Shown: positions 5,502-7,156 of the stretch, one piece after another | Position numbering within the stretch: position 1 is the stretch's first letter | How the letters are laid out: every line of letters begins with the position of its first letter | Source of the DNA: a bacterium | Lineage (GTDB): Bacteria; Hydrogenedentota; Hydrogenedentia; Hydrogenedentiales; SLHB01 | Assembly: GCA_024231375.1 (NCBI GenBank) | Contig: JAAEQP010001405.1 | Coordinates: 1-7,156 of the forward strand | DNA: 7,156 bases | Reading direction: 5' to 3' | Notes under the pieces: generated by a model | Database searches by the model: none | Told to the model about the DNA's origin: nothing | Seen by the model: the letters and a program-made list of their open reading frames with translations, nothing else | Translations under genes and position numbers: made by a program

Positions 5502-6941
5502 CTACATGGCCCCCAGTAGCGTCTCGAACCGTTCGATGGCATCTCCCAGAGACCCCACCGCTCGGTTGGCCGACGTGAGCGTCATGCGTCCTCCGAAACT
5601 GGCGCACCGCAGGATGGAGATCATCTCCTTCACTTCGGCATTGCCTTTACCCAACGGCTGCGGCGTACCGTCGAAACAGGCGTCTTCCAGGTCCAGTTGG
5701 TCCACGAACCGACGCAGCTTCTGCTTGTAGCTGAAGAGAAACGGGGTTTCCCCACACCGGGCGAAGGCGGGTCCGTTGAACGTGAATCCAATATCGGCGC
5801 CCGATTCCCGGAGTCCCAACAGCACGGGGGACGTCTCCTCGCTGCCCAGAATGGTGTTGTACACGGACAAGGTAAGGCCATACTTCGCGGCTTCCTTGGC
5901 TGCCTGGCCTGTTCCGGGACCCAGAGGGATGACGACCCGGCTGAGCTCGTTGTCCGCGGCCAACTCCATGACCTCTTCAACGGGATTGGCGAACGTGGGG
6001 CAACGCAGCGTCGATACCGTGCACCCGCCAGCACGCAGATCCGCGACGAATCCGCGCACTTCGTCCGACGGGTACCGCCAGGCGGGCCGCCCCTGGACAA
6101 GATCGAGTTCCACGTTCGTGATACCGGCCGCGTTCAGGTTCTCGACCATTTCGGGGATGTAGCGCCCGGCCAGTCCGCTAGTGGCCGCCAGCGTGAAGGG
6201 CTCCCGCGCCAGGCGGTCGGCACGAATCGCCGCGCGTTGGGTCACGCAATCAGCGCAGTTTGGATTGTCGCACAGCACGAAGGCCGGATCGGCTCTCCCT
6301 GCTTCCAGGCAGGCGTCGATCAGTTCACGGCTTCGCATCAGTCGGACCACGCACGAGCCGATACAGCCCATCTTGATGACGCCCTTCTCACGCAGGAGAC
6401 GGTCGAGACCGATGAAGTCACGGTGGGGACCCGGAAAGAAGCGCCACGTTCGTTTCGTTTCCTCGTCGTCTTCATTCAGAAACGTGCGCGTGCGGTCGCT
6501 CAGATAGGGCAGTTCGAGCAGGGCCTCGACGGTGTGCAGCGTGGTGTTGCGGTCTTGGTCGACGCCCGCGAGGCACACCCAGCCGCCCAGGTCCGCGATA
6601 CGCGTATAGGGCGTGTCGTCGCCGTGCGCCGTATCGGCCTTCCAATGGTGGCGGCAGATGGCGTCCGCCTGGGCGCCGATGGCCGCCACGCTGGCGATGG
6701 GATGAATGCTGCTGACGGCTCTGGGGTCGTCGCGGACCACCTCGGTGATGATGCCCAGCTTGCCGAAAGTCGGGACAACCAGTGTTCCCGCATCGCCAAG
6801 GACGGCCAGGAAGGCTTCGACCACGGTCGGTGCGCCGCCCTCGACTCGGCCGAAGCTGCTGAGGGCGCTGTGGAGCAAGACTACGTCGCCCGCGGCGATG
6901 TTCAACCCGCGGATGCCTTCTTCGATCTCGCGCTGTGTCAT
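5502..6941 (-). CDS. AAC(3)-family N-acyltransferase fused to a degenerate sugar-isomerase-like TIM barrel
   Basis: A 479-aa two-domain protein. Residues 1 to about 245 match the AAC(3)/YokD acyl-CoA N-acyltransferase fold: GDVVLLHSALSSFG (18-31), TLVVPTFG (53-60), SIHPIASVAAIG (78-89), GDDTPY (107-112), NTTLHTVEALLE (132-143, with conserved His136 and Glu139), and a Cys-rich end LCDNPNCADC (223-232). Residues about 248-479 look like a xylose-isomerase-like (AP endonuclease 2 family) TIM barrel: NVELDLVQG, the VxNT strand (360-363), PLGKGNAEVKEMISIL (429-444) and GGRMTL. Its usual metal ligands appear lost: VENH reads VYNT, DxGH reads NGPA (389-392) and HLKD reads QLDLED. ATG 6941 is chosen over an upstream in-frame start because GGAAAGGG lies five bases before it and the domain begins at once. 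It is first in the three-gene unit. It acetylates some amine, probably on a sugar or amino acid; aminoglycoside resistance is not implied. Confidence 0.85.
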   Translation of the reverse strand: MTQREIEEGIRGLNIAAGDVVLLHSALSSFGRVEGGAPTVVEAFLAVLGDAGTLVVPTFGKLGIITEVVRDDPRAVSSIHPIASVAAIGAQADAICRHHWKADTAHGDDTPYTRIADLGGWVCLAGVDQDRNTTLHTVEALLELPYLSDRTRTFLNEDDEETKRTWRFFPGPHRDFIGLDRLLREKGVIKMGCIGSCVVRLMRSRELIDACLEAGRADPAFVLCDNPNCADCVTQRAAIRADRLAREPFTLAATSGLAGRYIPEMVENLNAAGITNVELDLVQGRPAWRYPSDEVRGFVADLRAGGCTVSTLRCPTFANPVEEVMELAADNELSRVVIPLGPGTGQAAKEAAKYGLTLSVYNTILGSEETSPVLLGLRESGADIGFTFNGPAFARCGETPFLFSYKQKLRRFVDQLDLEDACFDGTPQPLGKGNAEVKEMISILRCASFGGRMTLTSANRAVGSLGDAIERFETLLGAM

Positions 6942-6976
6942 GAATTCCCTTTCCAGGAGTCGTGTTTCCGGCGCAC

Positions 6977-7007
6977 AGTCTACCCTAATGGGCTTCGGGT
7001 TCGTCAA
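6977..7007 (-). promoter_or_regulatory. Possible sigma-70-type promoter of the three-gene unit
   Basis: On the minus strand, TTGACG (7002-7007) and TAGACT (6977-6982) are 19 bases apart and would give a leader of roughly 30 bases before the ATG at 6941. The -35 is good and the -10 matches four of six; the spacer is long. It is the only plausible promoter in this gap. Confidence 0.4.
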
Positions 7008-7017
7008 TAGCCGGGTT

Positions 7018-7025
7018 GGGGGGGG
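7018..7025 (+). repeat. Run of eight G
   Basis: A homopolymer of eight G sits 10 bases upstream of the possible -35 box of the three-gene unit (C8 on the coding strand), within GGGTT followed by the G8 run and TGG. Such a run can slip during replication and change promoter spacing or context, but there is only one copy and no proof. Confidence 0.5.
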
Positions 7026-7071
7026 TGGCAATCCTCAGTTTCGGAATCGGACGCAACGCGAAAGGATGCAA

Positions 7072-7104
7072 GACCCCTCACCCTGCCCTCTCCCGTTGGG
7101 GACC
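7072..7104. repeat. Fragment of a CCCTCACCC/CCTCTCCC-type dispersed repeat
   Basis: The stretch CCCCTCACCCTGCCCTCTCCC (within 7074-7094), followed by GTTGGGGACC, resembles the palindromic intergenic repeats of the form CCCCTCACCC-CCTCTCCC-loop-GGGAGAGGG known in many bacterial genomes. The complementary half is missing, so this looks like a truncated copy. It lies upstream of the three-gene unit. Confidence 0.45.
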
Positions 7105-7156
7105 TTCCAAAAACGCATACGGCATTTGTTGTCTGGAGAAATAGATATATGCTAAA

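Noticed and set aside
5502..6941. Aminoglycoside resistance gene
   Set aside because: The AAC(3) fold is shared by many chromosomal acyltransferases. The fusion, the Cys-rich linker and the metabolic neighbours argue for a metabolic amine substrate; nothing shows resistance.
5697..7010. Long plus-strand open frame (437 codons) opposite the acyltransferase fusion gene
   Set aside because: Its translation has no recognisable domain. The opposite strand encodes clear AAC(3) and TIM-barrel motifs with a ribosome site; high GC produces such antisense frames.
7126..7153. Possible plus-strand promoter TTGTTG-16-TATGCT at the right edge
   Set aside because: Weak matches and no downstream gene visible in the window to support it.

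Overview
The window is GC-rich bacterial DNA (about 60% by eye) with six complete protein genes, no RNA genes, and short intergenic gaps that carry copies of a palindromic repeat. The mix of Gfo/Idh/MocA oxidoreductases, a sialidase-fold protein, a DHDPS/N-acetylneuraminate-lyase family aldolase, a cyclase-family amidohydrolase and an AAC(3)-family acyltransferase is typical of carbohydrate-rich genomes of the Planctomycetota/Lentisphaerota/Hydrogenedentota kind. That placement is an inference from gene content; nothing here identifies the taxon directly.

Layout. (1) Positions 1-150 hold a truncated copy of the repeat and a strong hairpin. (2) A two-gene minus-strand unit reads leftward: a Gfo/Idh/MocA oxidoreductase (2159-1152), then an N-acetylneuraminate-lyase-like aldolase (1068-160). 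(3) A 302-bp divergent intergenic region contains a complete repeat copy. (4) A second, canonical Gfo/Idh/MocA oxidoreductase lies on the plus strand (2462-3517). (5) A convergent gap (3518-3659) holds a third repeat copy and a terminator-like hairpin. (6) A tight three-gene minus-strand unit reads leftward: an AAC(3)-type acyltransferase fused to a TIM barrel (6941-5502), a cyclase-family protein (5498-4839) and a six-bladed, Asp-box sialidase-fold protein (4784-3660). (7) The right edge carries a possible promoter, a G8 run and a fragment of a CCCTCACCC-type repeat.

How the genes may work together. The aldolase keeps the residues that separate N-acetylneuraminate lyase from dihydrodipicolinate synthase. 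Its partner oxidoreductase resembles, from memory, the Gfo/Idh members found with nonulosonic-acid genes. A sialidase-fold protein is nearby. This suggests metabolism of a 2-keto sugar acid or amino-sugar acid related to sialic acids. Several key positions are changed, however: the aldolase has Gln where the lyase has the Glu that holds the glycerol tail; the partner oxidoreductase has EAP instead of EKP; the cyclase has GTYIET instead of GTHxDxP; the fused TIM barrel lacks its metal ligands; and the sialidase-fold protein has no signal peptide. The locus is therefore best read as a divergent intracellular pathway of unknown substrate, not as standard sialic-acid use or antibiotic resistance.
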